Shown here one piece after another: positions 1 to 6,274 of a DNA stretch of 8,184 nt. This stretch comes from Acidobacteriota bacterium (GTDB lineage Bacteria > Acidobacteriota > Terriglobia > Terriglobales > Acidobacteriaceae). The notes under the pieces were generated by a model. That model did no database searches, was not told the DNA's origin, and saw only the letters and a list, made by a program, of their open reading frames with translations. Each line of letters begins with the position of its first letter. Positions within the stretch are counted from its first letter, which is position 1. Position numbers and translations under genes: made by a program. The DNA is taken from positions 1 through 8,184 of the forward strand of contig JAJZFE010000254.1 of assembly GCA_021798655.1 (NCBI GenBank). The letters run 5' to 3'.

Positions 1-727
1 TGGCCTTCACCAGTGTGGCCGCTACGGCATCCACATCTGCGAACTTGCCCTTCATGCCCGCGGTCATCGCGGTCTTCACCGGGCCGGGCTTGATCGTCAT
101 CACGCGCACGCCCTCGCGGTCGATGCGGTTTCGCAGCCCATCGACAAACGTGCTCAGCCCCGCCTTCGACGAGCCATACACGTAGTTCGACTTCCGCCCG
201 CGCTCGCCCGCCACCGACGACAGCACCGCCAACGTGCCGTGCCGCCGCTGCGCGCAGTAGTTGCCCAGCCACGTCAGCAGGCTCACCGCAGAGACGAAGT
301 TCGTCTGCAGAATCCGGTTGGCCTCCGCGAAGTCGCGCTCCGACTCGCGCGCATCGCCCAGCACGCCCAGCGCGACGAACGCCGCGTCCAGCCCCGCCAG
401 CGAGTTCACCGCATGGGCCAGCATCTCTGCATGTTTCGCCGTATCGTCCAGATCGACGACCGCGGTGTCCACATACCCTGCGCCGCGCACACGCATGTCC
501 GCGGCCACCACGTTCAGCCGGTCCGCATTGCGCCCCACCAGGTACAAATGATCGCCGCGCGCGGCCCAGAGTCGGCACGTCGCTTCGGCAATGCCCGAGG
601 TCGCACCCAGCACCAGCACTCGCTTCGGCCCAGCCTCGGCTGCATCTTCCGTCACCGCCGGCACGTAGCGCAACGGCAGTTGCGGCTCTGTGTTTGCGAC
701 CGTCTGCGATCTCTCCACGCTGCTCAT
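1..727 (-). CDS. dprE2: DprE2-like polyprenylphospho-2-keto-ribose reductase (SDR), 3' end cut by window edge
   Basis: Short-chain dehydrogenase that, by family, uses NAD(P)H to reduce the 2-keto intermediate made by DprE1, giving polyprenylphospho-D-arabinofuranose at the cytoplasmic membrane. I translated it by hand: 242 codons are visible before the window ends, so the C-terminus is missing. Seen: a non-conserved N-terminal extension of about 34 residues, the Rossmann glycine motif GATSGIAE at 41-48 (the GIA form instead of the classical GIG), the LGVLGDA stretch at 120-126, Ser170/171, and the catalytic YGSSK (Tyr184, Lys188) preceded by SSVAGER. These segments match my memory of mycobacterial DprE2 (FGLLGDA, SSAAGER, YGSTK). 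The ATG at 727 overlaps the dprE1 stop codon by 4 bases (ATGA) and has AAGGAG seven bases upstream inside dprE1, so translational coupling is expected. Assignment is strong because of the partner gene; the lipid and sugar substrate in this organism are inferred. Confidence 0.88.
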   Translation of the reverse strand, partial: MSSVERSQTVANTEPQLPLRYVPAVTEDAAEAGPKRVLVLGATSGIAEATCRLWAARGDHLYLVGRNADRLNVVAADMRVRGAGYVDTAVVDLDDTAKHAEMLAHAVNSLAGLDAAFVALGVLGDARESERDFAEANRILQTNFVSAVSLLTWLGNYCAQRRHGTLAVLSSVAGERGRKSNYVYGSSKAGLSTFVDGLRNRIDREGVRVMTIKPGPVKTAMTAGMKGKFADVDAVAATLVKA

Positions 728-2073
728 CGTGCCACTCCTTCGCCCGTCACACGCTCCCAGAAGCTCGACGTGAGCGCCGGATCCTTGTAGCGTGCAAACT
801 CCTGCCAGCGCGGATAAAACGCCTGGAACTGCGCCGCCGTCATGCACGCGTCCTTCGCCGGATACAGTCGCCCGCCAAACTCCAGCGTCATGTCACCCAG
901 CCGCTGCATCAGCGGAAAACTGATGTTCGGCTTGATCGGAAAGTCCAGCGCGAACATGATGCCCGCCTGCGGAAAGCTCATCATACCCAGCGAAGGAATC
1001 TCGCCAAACGTCTTCAGCACGGCCAGAAAACTCGCCAGCCCGGACTTCGCAATCTCCTTCAGGATCGCGGTCGTGCCCTCCTTCGCGTGCTCCCACGGAA
1101 TCGCATATTGAAACTGCAGCAGCCCACGCCTGCCGTACATGCGGTTCCAGTGCAGCACCTTGTCCAGCGGATAGAAGAACGGCTCGTAGTCCTGGTGCGT
1201 ATGCACGTGCCGCTTCATCTGCTTGTGAAAGAACAGCGTGTTGAACGCGCTCACCGACGCGCGGTTCAGCGCGAACCCCGGCGCATTGAACGGGAACACC
1301 AGCTTCGGCTTTGGCGACACCGTCAGCTTCCCCGGCGTCTTCGAGTGATCGCCCAGCATGAAGATGCCGCGCGCAAAGTTCTTGCCCCGCGAGACGCAGT
1401 CCACCCAGCTCACCGTGTACGCCACGTGCTCATACTGCTTCTTCAGCGCAAGAAACTCGTCGATGCCGTGGAACTGAATCCCCTGGTAGTCGATCAAGCG
1501 CGACACGATCGGCTGCAGCCGCAGCTGCGCCCATGCGATCAGCCCGGTCAGGCCCATGCCGCCAATCGTCGCGGCGTACCAGTCCGGGTTCTCGCGTTGC
1601 GAACACAGCATCCGCGTGCCGTCCGACCGCACCAGCTCGAAGCTCGGCACATGATTACCGAACGAGCCGGCGACATCATGGTTCTTGCCGTGAACGTCGT
1701 TGGCAATCGCGCCGCCCAGCGTCACGTACTTCGTGCCGGGCGTCACCGGCAGAAAGTATCCGCGCGGCACCGCGAAGTCCAGAATCTGCGCCAGCGTAAT
1801 GCCCGCCTCCGCCGTCAGCACGCCCGTCGCAAGATCAAAGTCCAGCAGCCGATTCATCGCCGTCGTGGGCAGCAGCGTGCCCTCTTTCAACAGACACACG
1901 TCGCCATAGCTGCGGCCCATGCCCACGGGCAGTGCGCCGCTGTGCGCCCCCGCCAGCGCGGCAGGAAAGTCTCCCTGCCAGTGCAGTGGCTTCAGCGTCG
2001 CGTCATAGGAAGGGTAGCGGCCCCAGGATTCAAACGGCGGCTTGCTCGAAGGTGTGTCCGGTTCAAACGACAT
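724..2073 (-). CDS. dprE1: DprE1-like FAD-dependent polyprenylphospho-ribose 2'-oxidase
   Basis: Flavoprotein of the VAO/FAD_binding_4 type with an ALO-like C-terminal domain, 449 aa (mycobacterial DprE1 is about 460). By family it oxidises the 2'-OH of polyprenylphospho-ribose, the first half of the epimerisation completed by DprE2. Seen: GMGRSYGD at 51-58 (Tyr56, like Tyr60 of M. tuberculosis), the FAD-binding GGAIANDVHGKNH at 120-132 (His128 and Lys130, like His132 and Lys134), AGSFGNHV at 135-142, IGGMGLTG at 170-177, LKTFG with Lys354 (like Lys367), and GGRLYPAKDA with Lys407 (like Lys418). Odd: the residue aligned to Cys387, the covalent target of benzothiazinones, is Ala375 (FALDFPIK). 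The start at 2073 has no clear Shine-Dalgarno and lies 29 nt behind the NYN gene stop, so it may depend on read-through from that gene or on a promoter inside it. The family call is near certain; the physiological product (arabinose-containing glycan) is inferred. Confidence 0.93.
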   Translation of the reverse strand: MSFEPDTPSSKPPFESWGRYPSYDATLKPLHWQGDFPAALAGAHSGALPVGMGRSYGDVCLLKEGTLLPTTAMNRLLDFDLATGVLTAEAGITLAQILDFAVPRGYFLPVTPGTKYVTLGGAIANDVHGKNHDVAGSFGNHVPSFELVRSDGTRMLCSQRENPDWYAATIGGMGLTGLIAWAQLRLQPIVSRLIDYQGIQFHGIDEFLALKKQYEHVAYTVSWVDCVSRGKNFARGIFMLGDHSKTPGKLTVSPKPKLVFPFNAPGFALNRASVSAFNTLFFHKQMKRHVHTHQDYEPFFYPLDKVLHWNRMYGRRGLLQFQYAIPWEHAKEGTTAILKEIAKSGLASFLAVLKTFGEIPSLGMMSFPQAGIMFALDFPIKPNISFPLMQRLGDMTLEFGGRLYPAKDACMTAAQFQAFYPRWQEFARYKDPALTSSFWERVTGEGVAR

Positions 2074-2102
2074 ACGTAAAGGATACTCAATTGGTGTTGC
2101 GA

Positions 2103-2690
2103 CTATGGCAAATTCACGATGCGCTTGAAGTCAACATGCGCCAGGAGTTCAGGTGCAAGTTTCATCGTAGGCGGTTCCACCAGCACTGTCTGTAGGCCAG
2201 CTTTTCGCCCATACTTCAAAGCAGGAACGCAATCAGTATCGCCACTCACCAGTATGATCCTATCCACGACACGCCGATCCGAGTACGCAGCGATGTCCAG
2301 TCCGATCCTCATATCCACACCTTTTTGCTCGAAATCCGGCGCAAAATCTGCGTCCGTCAGAGTTGACGGTGCGACCGGAATTCTCAGCGGCTTGAAGCCT
2401 CGAAACTTCAGCACGCCTCTACGCACGGCAAACAAATCCTTGCGGGATAGCATATGCAACCAGCTATCGTTTGACACAAAGGTATGAGCATCGCCTGAGA
2501 CAGGCAGCTTGACGGTTCCAGAATACGGAGCGCAGTCGTAATACAAAATGCGAAAAGCATTCTCGTCCGCAGCGATACAAGCATGGGCAAACCGCTCGAT
2601 AAAGTCTGGGTCATACGTCCTCTTAGCCCGCTTCGCCACAACCCGCAAGAATCCGCCGTCAATCAGGACCGCCACTTTGTACTCTGCCAT
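2103..2690 (-). CDS. NYN-domain (PIN-like, LabA/DUF88 type) putative ribonuclease
   Basis: Small single-domain protein of 195 aa. Seen: a beta strand ending in IDGG (Asp11), KGVDMRIGLDIA (Asp126, Asp132) and the VSGDTDCVPAL motif (Asp151, Asp153) followed by GLQTVLVEPP. This spacing of acidic residues on a Rossmann-like fold is that of NYN nucleases, which need a metal and act on RNA; the target is unknown. I chose the ATG at 2690 rather than the one at 2795 because AGGA sits eight bases before it, homology-like sequence begins there, and the longer version would read through a terminator-like hairpin. Base composition differs from the neighbours: two 60-base lines in the gene (2461-2580) contain 59 G+C of 120, against 43 of 60 in dprE1 (1501-1560) and 41 of 60 in the upstream SDR (3241-3300), which suggests horizontal acquisition. 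No partner gene (helicase, methyltransferase, antitoxin) is adjacent. dprE1 follows after 29 nt. Confidence 0.85.
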   Translation of the reverse strand: MAEYKVAVLIDGGFLRVVAKRAKRTYDPDFIERFAHACIAADENAFRILYYDCAPYSGTVKLPVSGDAHTFVSNDSWLHMLSRKDLFAVRRGVLKFRGFKPLRIPVAPSTLTDADFAPDFEQKGVDMRIGLDIAAYSDRRVVDRIILVSGDTDCVPALKYGRKAGLQTVLVEPPTMKLAPELLAHVDFKRIVNLP

Positions 2691-2702
2691 GCACACTATC
2701 CT

Positions 2703-2727
2703 AAAAGTAAAGCCCCCTTGCGGGGGC
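2703..2727 (-). terminator. GCAA-tetraloop hairpin with T-rich tail between the SDR and NYN genes
   Basis: On the minus strand, GCCCCC-GCAA-GGGGGC (2727-2712) is a perfect 6-bp GC stem closed by a GNRA-type tetraloop, followed by TTTACTTTT (2711-2703). It lies about 105 nt past the SDR stop codon and just before the NYN Shine-Dalgarno, so it either ends SDR transcripts or acts in the NYN leader as an attenuator. Which one depends on where the NYN promoter lies, and I could not find a convincing promoter. Confidence 0.65.
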
Positions 2728-2734
2728 ATATATT

Positions 2735-2748
2735 GCTCGCCTACGAGC
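2735..2748 (-). repeat. Second small inverted repeat in front of the NYN gene
   Basis: GCTCG-CCTA-CGAGC on the plus strand is a perfect 5-bp inverted repeat with a 4-base loop, only 7 bases from the GCAA hairpin at 2712-2727. The two stems form a tandem pair about 22-58 nt ahead of the NYN start codon. It could be part of a bipartite terminator, an operator or an mRNA leader structure. A stem this short can arise by chance. Confidence 0.4.
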
Positions 2749-2831
2749 GTAACGGATATGTGCACTATGTTCATGCTTTGCTCACGGCATTGCAAGCGGA
2801 AAATGAAGGGTCGATTCCAAACTGAACCTGT

Positions 2832-3596
2832 CTACTCAAACCGCCCGGCCATCGCACTGTTCAGTCCGTTGAACGTGGCATCGTAGCGCGCCTCATCGGC
2901 GGCGAAGCGCAACATGTGCACGTTCTTCACGCAGACCTCCGCCGGCGTCGGCTGCGTGTTCAGCAGCGCCATCGTCTCAGCGATGTACTCCTTCAGCGGC
3001 ATCGCACGCGGATCCTCAGCGCCGTCCATCAGCTCGGTCTGCACATACGGCGGAATAATCTCCACCACCTCCGTCGTCGTGTCCTTCAGCTGGTAGCGCA
3101 GCGACTGCGTGTACGAGTGAATCGCCGCCTTCGTCGCGCAATACGTCGGCGTAAATGCCAGCGGCACAAACGCCAGCCCCGACGACACGTTGATGATCGT
3201 CGAGCGCTCATGCTTCCGCAGCAGCGGCAGCAGCGCCGCCGTCAGCCGGATCGGCCCCAGCAGGTTCGTCGTCACCATCGACTCCGCATCCGCCAGGTCG
3301 TCCTGCTGGTCCTTCAGGTCTTCCGCGCGCATGATGCCCGCGTTGTTGATCAGCACGTTCAGCTGCGGATGCTCGCTCGCAATCCGCCCCACCAGCGCGC
3401 GAATCGCGCTGCGGTCTTCAATGTCCATCACCAGCGACTTCATGCCGGGGTTGGCCGCGACCACCTCTTCCAGCAGCGCCTTGCGCCGCCCCGCCAGAAT
3501 CACATGGTTGCCCTGCGCCTGCAGCGCCTCTGCCAGCCCGCGGCCAATGCCCGAACCGCCGCCCGTAATCAAGATCGTGTTGCCCGTAGTTTGCAT
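2832..3596 (-). CDS. DltE-like short-chain dehydrogenase/reductase
   Basis: Classical SDR of 254 aa, a typical single-domain length, cytoplasmic. Seen: the cofactor motif TGGGSGIG at 11-18, acidic Asp58 in VMDIED, NNAGI at 84-88, structural Asn111, Ser138/139 and catalytic YCATK (Tyr152, Lys156). GRR at 36-38 after the second strand resembles NADPH-preferring members. The overall sequence (LAFVPLAFTPTYCATKAAIHSYTQSLRYQL, split over 142-170, and the VKNVHMLRF-type tail) resembles proteins annotated DltE, an SDR named after the Bacillus dlt region whose substrate is unknown. There are no D-alanylation genes here, so I give no gene symbol. AGGA lies about 11 bases before the ATG, somewhat far. 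It stands apart, with 132 nt to the deacetylase stop upstream and 141 nt to the NYN start downstream, and is probably monocistronic. Confidence 0.85.
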   Translation of the reverse strand: MQTTGNTILITGGGSGIGRGLAEALQAQGNHVILAGRRKALLEEVVAANPGMKSLVMDIEDRSAIRALVGRIASEHPQLNVLINNAGIMRAEDLKDQQDDLADAESMVTTNLLGPIRLTAALLPLLRKHERSTIINVSSGLAFVPLAFTPTYCATKAAIHSYTQSLRYQLKDTTTEVVEIIPPYVQTELMDGAEDPRAMPLKEYIAETMALLNTQPTPAEVCVKNVHMLRFAADEARYDATFNGLNSAMAGRFE

Positions 3597-3674
3597 AGTC
3601 GTTAGATTCCTGAACTCATCCTAAGGTTCACCGCATAAACGCGGCATAACAATCTTTCGCGCTGCGCACTTTCA

Positions 3675-3706
3675 GACTCCCGGACTCCCGGACTCTCAGA
3701 CTCGCA
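3675..3706. repeat. Four-copy 8-bp tandem repeat (GACTCNCR)
   Basis: Four consecutive units, GACTCCCG, GACTCCCG, GACTCTCA and GACTCGCA, lie between the deacetylase stop (3729) and the SDR start (3596). The first two are identical; the others differ at two positions or fewer from the consensus GACTCNCR. They sit about 80-110 nt upstream of the SDR ATG and could alter its promoter region if the copy number changes, but nothing shows this. The rest of this 132-nt gap holds only a weak CCGC/GCGG inverted repeat near 3632-3645. Confidence 0.7.
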
Positions 3707-3728
3707 ACGGGACGCGGCAACGCCGGAG

Positions 3729-4664
3729 CTAGCGGCACAGCCTGTCCAGCTTCCGATACGGCTTCACGTTATCCGGAAAATTCACACCCTTTACCTCGGC
3801 CACCAGCTCCTCCAGCGTACCGCCGCCGGGGTGGCCCACATTCGGATCGAAGCTGTACGCCGCATCGCTCTCCGCCTGCGGCAGCGATATAAACTCAAAC
3901 CCCTTCGCACGAAACAGCGCAATCAACCGCGGCAGCATCTTCGCATCGAACGCTCCCACGTGCAGCAGCAATACATACGGTATGTCCCGCCCATACAACT
4001 GCTGCGAGAGCCCGCGAAACACCCCGATAAACTCATCCGCCGTCGCCAGGTAACTCATCTCCAGGTACGCCACACCGGCCGCGTCATGCCGCGTCATGCA
4101 CCGCGCATACGGCTCGTTCCACAGGTAATCCTCAAAGTCCAGCGTCACCTCCGCAGTCCTGTACCCATGCTGCTGCAGATACGCCCGCACGTCCCGCCGC
4201 TTGGCCAGCGTGTCGCCTTCGTTCAGATACGGATACCGAAACCAGTGCCAGTCGCTCGGAGCCGCACCACGCTGCTCGCTGATCGCCTCCACCCTCTGCA
4301 TCAGCGGCTCATCCAGCGCGATGTTCTGCTCGAACGCCTTCGCCGAAACCTCATCGAGCGACGGATGCGAGAACGTATGGTTTCCCAGCGGCTCGCCGGC
4401 CTTGCGCCAGTCCTCCAGAATCTCAATCTGATACGGAAACTGCGCCACCCGAAACCCGTTCACAAACCCATACACCGGCGGCATCTTCTCGGCCTTCAAC
4501 GCCGCCAGAATCTCCCGCACTGGCTGCGGCCGCGCCTCCCCCGGCGGCAACGGCCCATGCGCCGGCAGATCATCAAACGTGAACGCCACCTGCGGCCGCT
4601 GCGCCTGCACCACCGGCATCGCCACCACCAACACAACCGTCGCCCACCCACTCCATCGTGTCAT
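3729..4664 (-). CDS. Exported polysaccharide deacetylase (NodB/CE4 family)
   Basis: Metal-dependent deacetylase of 311 aa, expected to remove N- or O-acetyl groups from an envelope or extracellular glycan such as peptidoglycan or chitin-like polymers. A hydrophobic N-terminus (about 5-20) ending in VVQA followed by Gln predicts a signal peptide cut near residue 21, so it acts in the periplasm or outside. All five CE4 motifs can be read: TFDD (Asp31, Asp32), HTFSHPS (His96, His100), RYPY (Arg143-Tyr146), DFEDY (Asp176, Asp179) and LLLH (His235). The C-terminal part from about 265 is extra to the NodB core and carries no motif I know. The start codon lacks a clear Shine-Dalgarno. The gene begins 30 nt after vapC with no terminator between, so part of its expression may come from the vapBC promoter. 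The family is certain; the substrate is not. Confidence 0.92.
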   Translation of the reverse strand: MTRWSGWATVVLVVAMPVVQAQRPQVAFTFDDLPAHGPLPPGEARPQPVREILAALKAEKMPPVYGFVNGFRVAQFPYQIEILEDWRKAGEPLGNHTFSHPSLDEVSAKAFEQNIALDEPLMQRVEAISEQRGAAPSDWHWFRYPYLNEGDTLAKRRDVRAYLQQHGYRTAEVTLDFEDYLWNEPYARCMTRHDAAGVAYLEMSYLATADEFIGVFRGLSQQLYGRDIPYVLLLHVGAFDAKMLPRLIALFRAKGFEFISLPQAESDAAYSFDPNVGHPGGGTLEELVAEVKGVNFPDNVKPYRKLDRLCR

Positions 4665-4694
4665 GCAAAGAGTCTATCCGCGCCACGGCCTCCG

Positions 4695-5081
4695 CTACCA
4701 GATTCTCCGCACCCCAAACGCATCCAGTTTGACATCCGCGCTGATCACCGGAATATCCAGCGCCAGCGCCTGCGCCGCAATCATCCGGTCGAACGGGTCA
4801 CGATGCGTTCCCATGAGACGACCAGCCGTCAAGCCGTGCTGAACCGTGACTGGAAGCAACGTGTAACCCGCGATCAACATCCATTCCACAAAGCGGGTTT
4901 CCAACGCTTGCGCCTCTGGCATCTTCCCGATCCGGACCTTTGTGGAGATCTCCCATGCTGACGCCGCCGACACCAGTAACTCGCACTGCATGTCACTGAT
5001 CGTTGCTCTCGCCGCCAAGCCAAGGCGCTCCGGAGACTGACCTGCCCAGATGAGTGCATGCGTGTCGAGGAGCGCTTTCAA
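4695..5081 (-). CDS. vapC: VapC-type PIN-domain toxin
   Basis: PIN-domain endoribonuclease of 128 aa, the toxin of a type II toxin-antitoxin pair; relatives cut tRNA or rRNA and stop translation when the antitoxin is lost. Seen: LLDTHALIW with Asp6, WEISTK with Glu44, RDPFDRM with Asp95 and Asp98, and ISADVKLDAF with Asp116. This is the full acidic set of the family, so the nuclease looks intact. The length and the motif RDPFDRMIAAQA are typical of the VapC subgroup paired with Phd/YefM-like antitoxins. The ATG overlaps the antitoxin stop by four bases (ATGA at 5081-5078), which couples translation and supports this start. The RNA target cannot be told from the sequence. Confidence 0.92.
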   Translation of the reverse strand: MKALLDTHALIWAGQSPERLGLAARATISDMQCELLVSAASAWEISTKVRIGKMPEAQALETRFVEWMLIAGYTLLPVTVQHGLTAGRLMGTHRDPFDRMIAAQALALDIPVISADVKLDAFGVRRIW

Positions 5082-5329
5082 TCCTCTCCACCTTCCCAGG
5101 CTCGTAGCTCTTCTTCAGGAAGAGGATCGAAAAAACTGTCTGGAATATGGATACCAAGGTGTGCCAGGGCACCCAAACGCTGGGGCTTGCCCTTCTGAGG
5201 CGCAATGGCTTCAACTTTGGCCACAGGCGTCTTCCCCTCACCCGAGGTCAAAATCACGGTGTCTCCGAGCTGCAGACTCTTGAGCAACTCGGGCAGAGTT
5301 GTCTCCGAAGCGTCAACAATTGAGGTCAT
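5078..5329 (-). CDS. vapB: VapB / Phd-YefM-like antitoxin
   Basis: Antitoxin of 83 aa for the PIN toxin that follows. The N-terminal half (LPELLKSLQLGDTVILT, then PVAKVEAI) has the Phd/YefM fold pattern used for DNA binding and autorepression. The C-terminal half (about 50-83) contains IPDSFFDPLPEEELRAWEG, an acidic tail of the kind that wraps the toxin active site. GGAGG lies six bases before the ATG, a strong ribosome binding site, and the stop codon overlaps the vapC start. Autoregulation by the antitoxin-toxin complex is the usual mode; a candidate operator is listed separately. Confidence 0.87.
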   Translation of the reverse strand: MTSIVDASETTLPELLKSLQLGDTVILTSGEGKTPVAKVEAIAPQKGKPQRLGALAHLGIHIPDSFFDPLPEEELRAWEGGED

Positions 5330-5343
5330 AAAATGCCTCCCGA

Positions 5344-5369
5344 CATCAGACTAAACCAAATACCTGACG
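5344..5369 (-). promoter_or_regulatory. Candidate vapBC operator (imperfect inverted repeat)
   Basis: CATCAG and CTGACG (plus strand, 5344-5349 and 5364-5369) form a near-palindrome, five of six positions pairing, around a 14-base AT-richer core. It lies between the rplT terminator and the vapB Shine-Dalgarno, where an autorepressor site is expected. No good -35/-10 pair is visible; the AT-richer core could hold a weak -10. Low support. Confidence 0.3.
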
Positions 5370-5383
5370 GGGGGATGCCACAC

Positions 5384-5421
5384 TCAAACGCAAAGAGGGC
5401 GCGGCTTTCGCCACGCCCTCT
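5384..5421 (-). terminator. Strong intrinsic terminator after rplT
   Basis: On the minus strand a 12-bp stem, AGAGGGCGTGGC against GCCGCGCCCTCT with one G-U pair, is closed by a GAAA tetraloop (5406-5409) and followed by TTTGCGTTTG. It starts 20 nt past the rplT stop codon. The G-U pair exists only in the minus-strand RNA, fitting use in that direction. It separates the ribosomal operon from vapBC. Confidence 0.9.
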
Positions 5422-5441
5422 CTCGTTCGTTTGCAATCGAC

Positions 5442-5825
5442 TTACGCTGTTGCGCGAGCCTTCTTCGCTGCTTCCAGCGCGCCCTTGGCCTGCACGGCCA
5501 GCGCGGCGAAGCCCGACGGGTCGTTCGCGGCGATGTCGGCCAGGATCTTGCGGTCCAGCCCGTTGCCGGCCTTCTTCAGCCCGTTGATGAACGTCGAGTA
5601 GCTCATGCCGTTGATCTTGCACGCTGCATTGATGCGCACGATCCACAGCGAGCGGAACTGGCGCTTCTTCTGCTTGCGGCCGATGTAGGCAAACTTCAGT
5701 CCGCGCTCAACAGCTTCCTGCGCGGCCTGGTACAGCTTGGATTTCGTGAGGAAGTAACCACTCGCGCGCTTCAGGATCTTCTTGCGGCGGTCGTTACGCT
5801 TGGTACTCCGTTTTACACGGGGCAT
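5442..5825 (-). CDS. rplT: Large-subunit ribosomal protein L20 (bL20)
   Basis: Protein of 127 aa that binds 23S rRNA early in 50S assembly; in several bacteria it also represses its own operon by binding the mRNA leader. Seen: the basic N-terminus [21 protein letters not shown], the signature region [20 protein letters not shown] (about 42-61) and [21 protein letters not shown] (65-85). The family is usually 115-120 aa; here an alanine-rich tail ([18 protein letters not shown]) adds several residues. AAGGAG lies six bases before the ATG. It follows rpmI in the usual order, but after a 236-nt spacer full of inverted repeats, and is closed by a strong terminator. Confidence 0.98.
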   Translation of the reverse strand: MPRVKRSTKRNDRRKKILKRASGYFLTKSKLYQAAQEAVERGLKFAYIGRKQKKRQFRSLWIVRINAACKINGMSYSTFINGLKKAGNGLDRKILADIAANDPSGFAALAVQAKGALEAAKKARATA

Positions 5826-6061
5826 GGTGATCTCCTTTTGCGTATAAAGCCGTTCAGTAATGCTTCGGCTTTTCTGGTTTCAGCGGCTGGAGGTAAGGGT
5901 GGCCTCTTCACTCGCCTGCAACTTCGAATCTCAGTGGGCTGGCATCTGCCGGAACCCAGGGGCCTGAACGCTTTTTGCGGCCCGTCGCCTCTTCCAAGAC
6001 GGCTCGATTCGAAAAACTCTTGCTACCGTGTACGTCTTCAAAGCTCTGCTTCCAAAGCTTT
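5826..6061 (-). promoter_or_regulatory. Long hairpin-rich rpmI-rplT spacer, candidate rplT leader RNA
   Basis: A 236-nt gap between two genes that are usually separated by only tens of bases. I see no open reading frame or tRNA in it. In minus-strand order it can form: AAGACG/CGTCTT (6038-6033 with 6001-5996, 31-nt loop), GGGCC/GGCCC (5983-5979 with 5964-5960), a two-part stem TGGG plus GGC closing on GCC plus CCCA (5958-5935), and AAAGCCG/CGGCTTT (5872-5866 with 5852-5846, 13-nt loop), the last ending 20 nt before the rplT ATG and next to its Shine-Dalgarno. L20 is a known autogenous repressor through mRNA structure in E. coli and Bacillus; that this spacer does the same is inference. It may also hold an rplT promoter. 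Confidence 0.45.
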
Positions 6062-6259
6062 TTACGCGTACGGCAGCATCCGTGCAACCTTCGGGGTGTC
6101 CGCGTCCGAAACCATCACGATCTTGCCCAGGCGGGCCTTGGTCGTGTTGGACTTCGAGGTCAGAATGTGGCGCATCTTCGTCTGACCGCGCTTGAAGCCG
6201 CCAGAGGCAGTCTTCTTGAAGCGCTTTGCGGCGCCGGAGTGTGTCTTCAACTTGGGCAT
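6062..6259 (-). CDS. rpmI: Large-subunit ribosomal protein L35 (bL35)
   Basis: Small basic 50S protein of 65 aa, the normal length. Seen: [25 protein letters not shown] at the N-terminus (1-25) and [34 protein letters not shown] to the end, the typical L35 pattern. I chose the ATG at 6259 instead of the upstream one at 6307 because [14 protein letters not shown] is the family N-terminus and AGGA lies six bases before it. It precedes rplT as in most bacteria, but infC, the usual first gene of this operon, is not upstream: a HAD phosphatase gene is there, ending 116 nt away. Confidence 0.98.
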   Translation of the reverse strand: MPKLKTHSGAAKRFKKTASGGFKRGQTKMRHILTSKSNTTKARLGKIVMVSDADTPKVARMLPYA

Positions 6260-6274
6260 TGGTTTTCCTGCTGC

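Noticed and set aside
694..2079. Long 461-codon open frame on the plus strand antisense to dprE1
   Set aside because: It is rich in Arg, His and Gln with no recognisable motif, as expected for the shadow frame of a GC-rich gene. The opposite strand has clear DprE1 homology over the whole length.
2691..2795. Longer N-terminus of the NYN protein starting at 2795
   Set aside because: It would translate through the terminator-like hairpin and has no NYN homology; the ATG at 2690 has a well-spaced AGGA.
3831..4961. 376-codon plus-strand frame across the deacetylase and vapC
   Set aside because: It crosses two well-supported minus-strand genes and has the same Arg/His/Gln/Pro shadow composition.
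5846..5880. Plus-strand intrinsic terminator (AAAGCCG/CGGCTTT followed by TCTGGTTT)
   Set aside because: There is no plus-strand gene upstream to terminate, and the loop is long (13 nt). It makes more sense as a minus-strand leader stem next to the rplT ribosome binding site.
5826..6061. Possible tRNA, suggested by TTCGAATC-like stretches in the rpmI-rplT spacer
   Set aside because: No acceptor stem, anticodon arm or correct T-arm pairing can be assembled around them on either strand.
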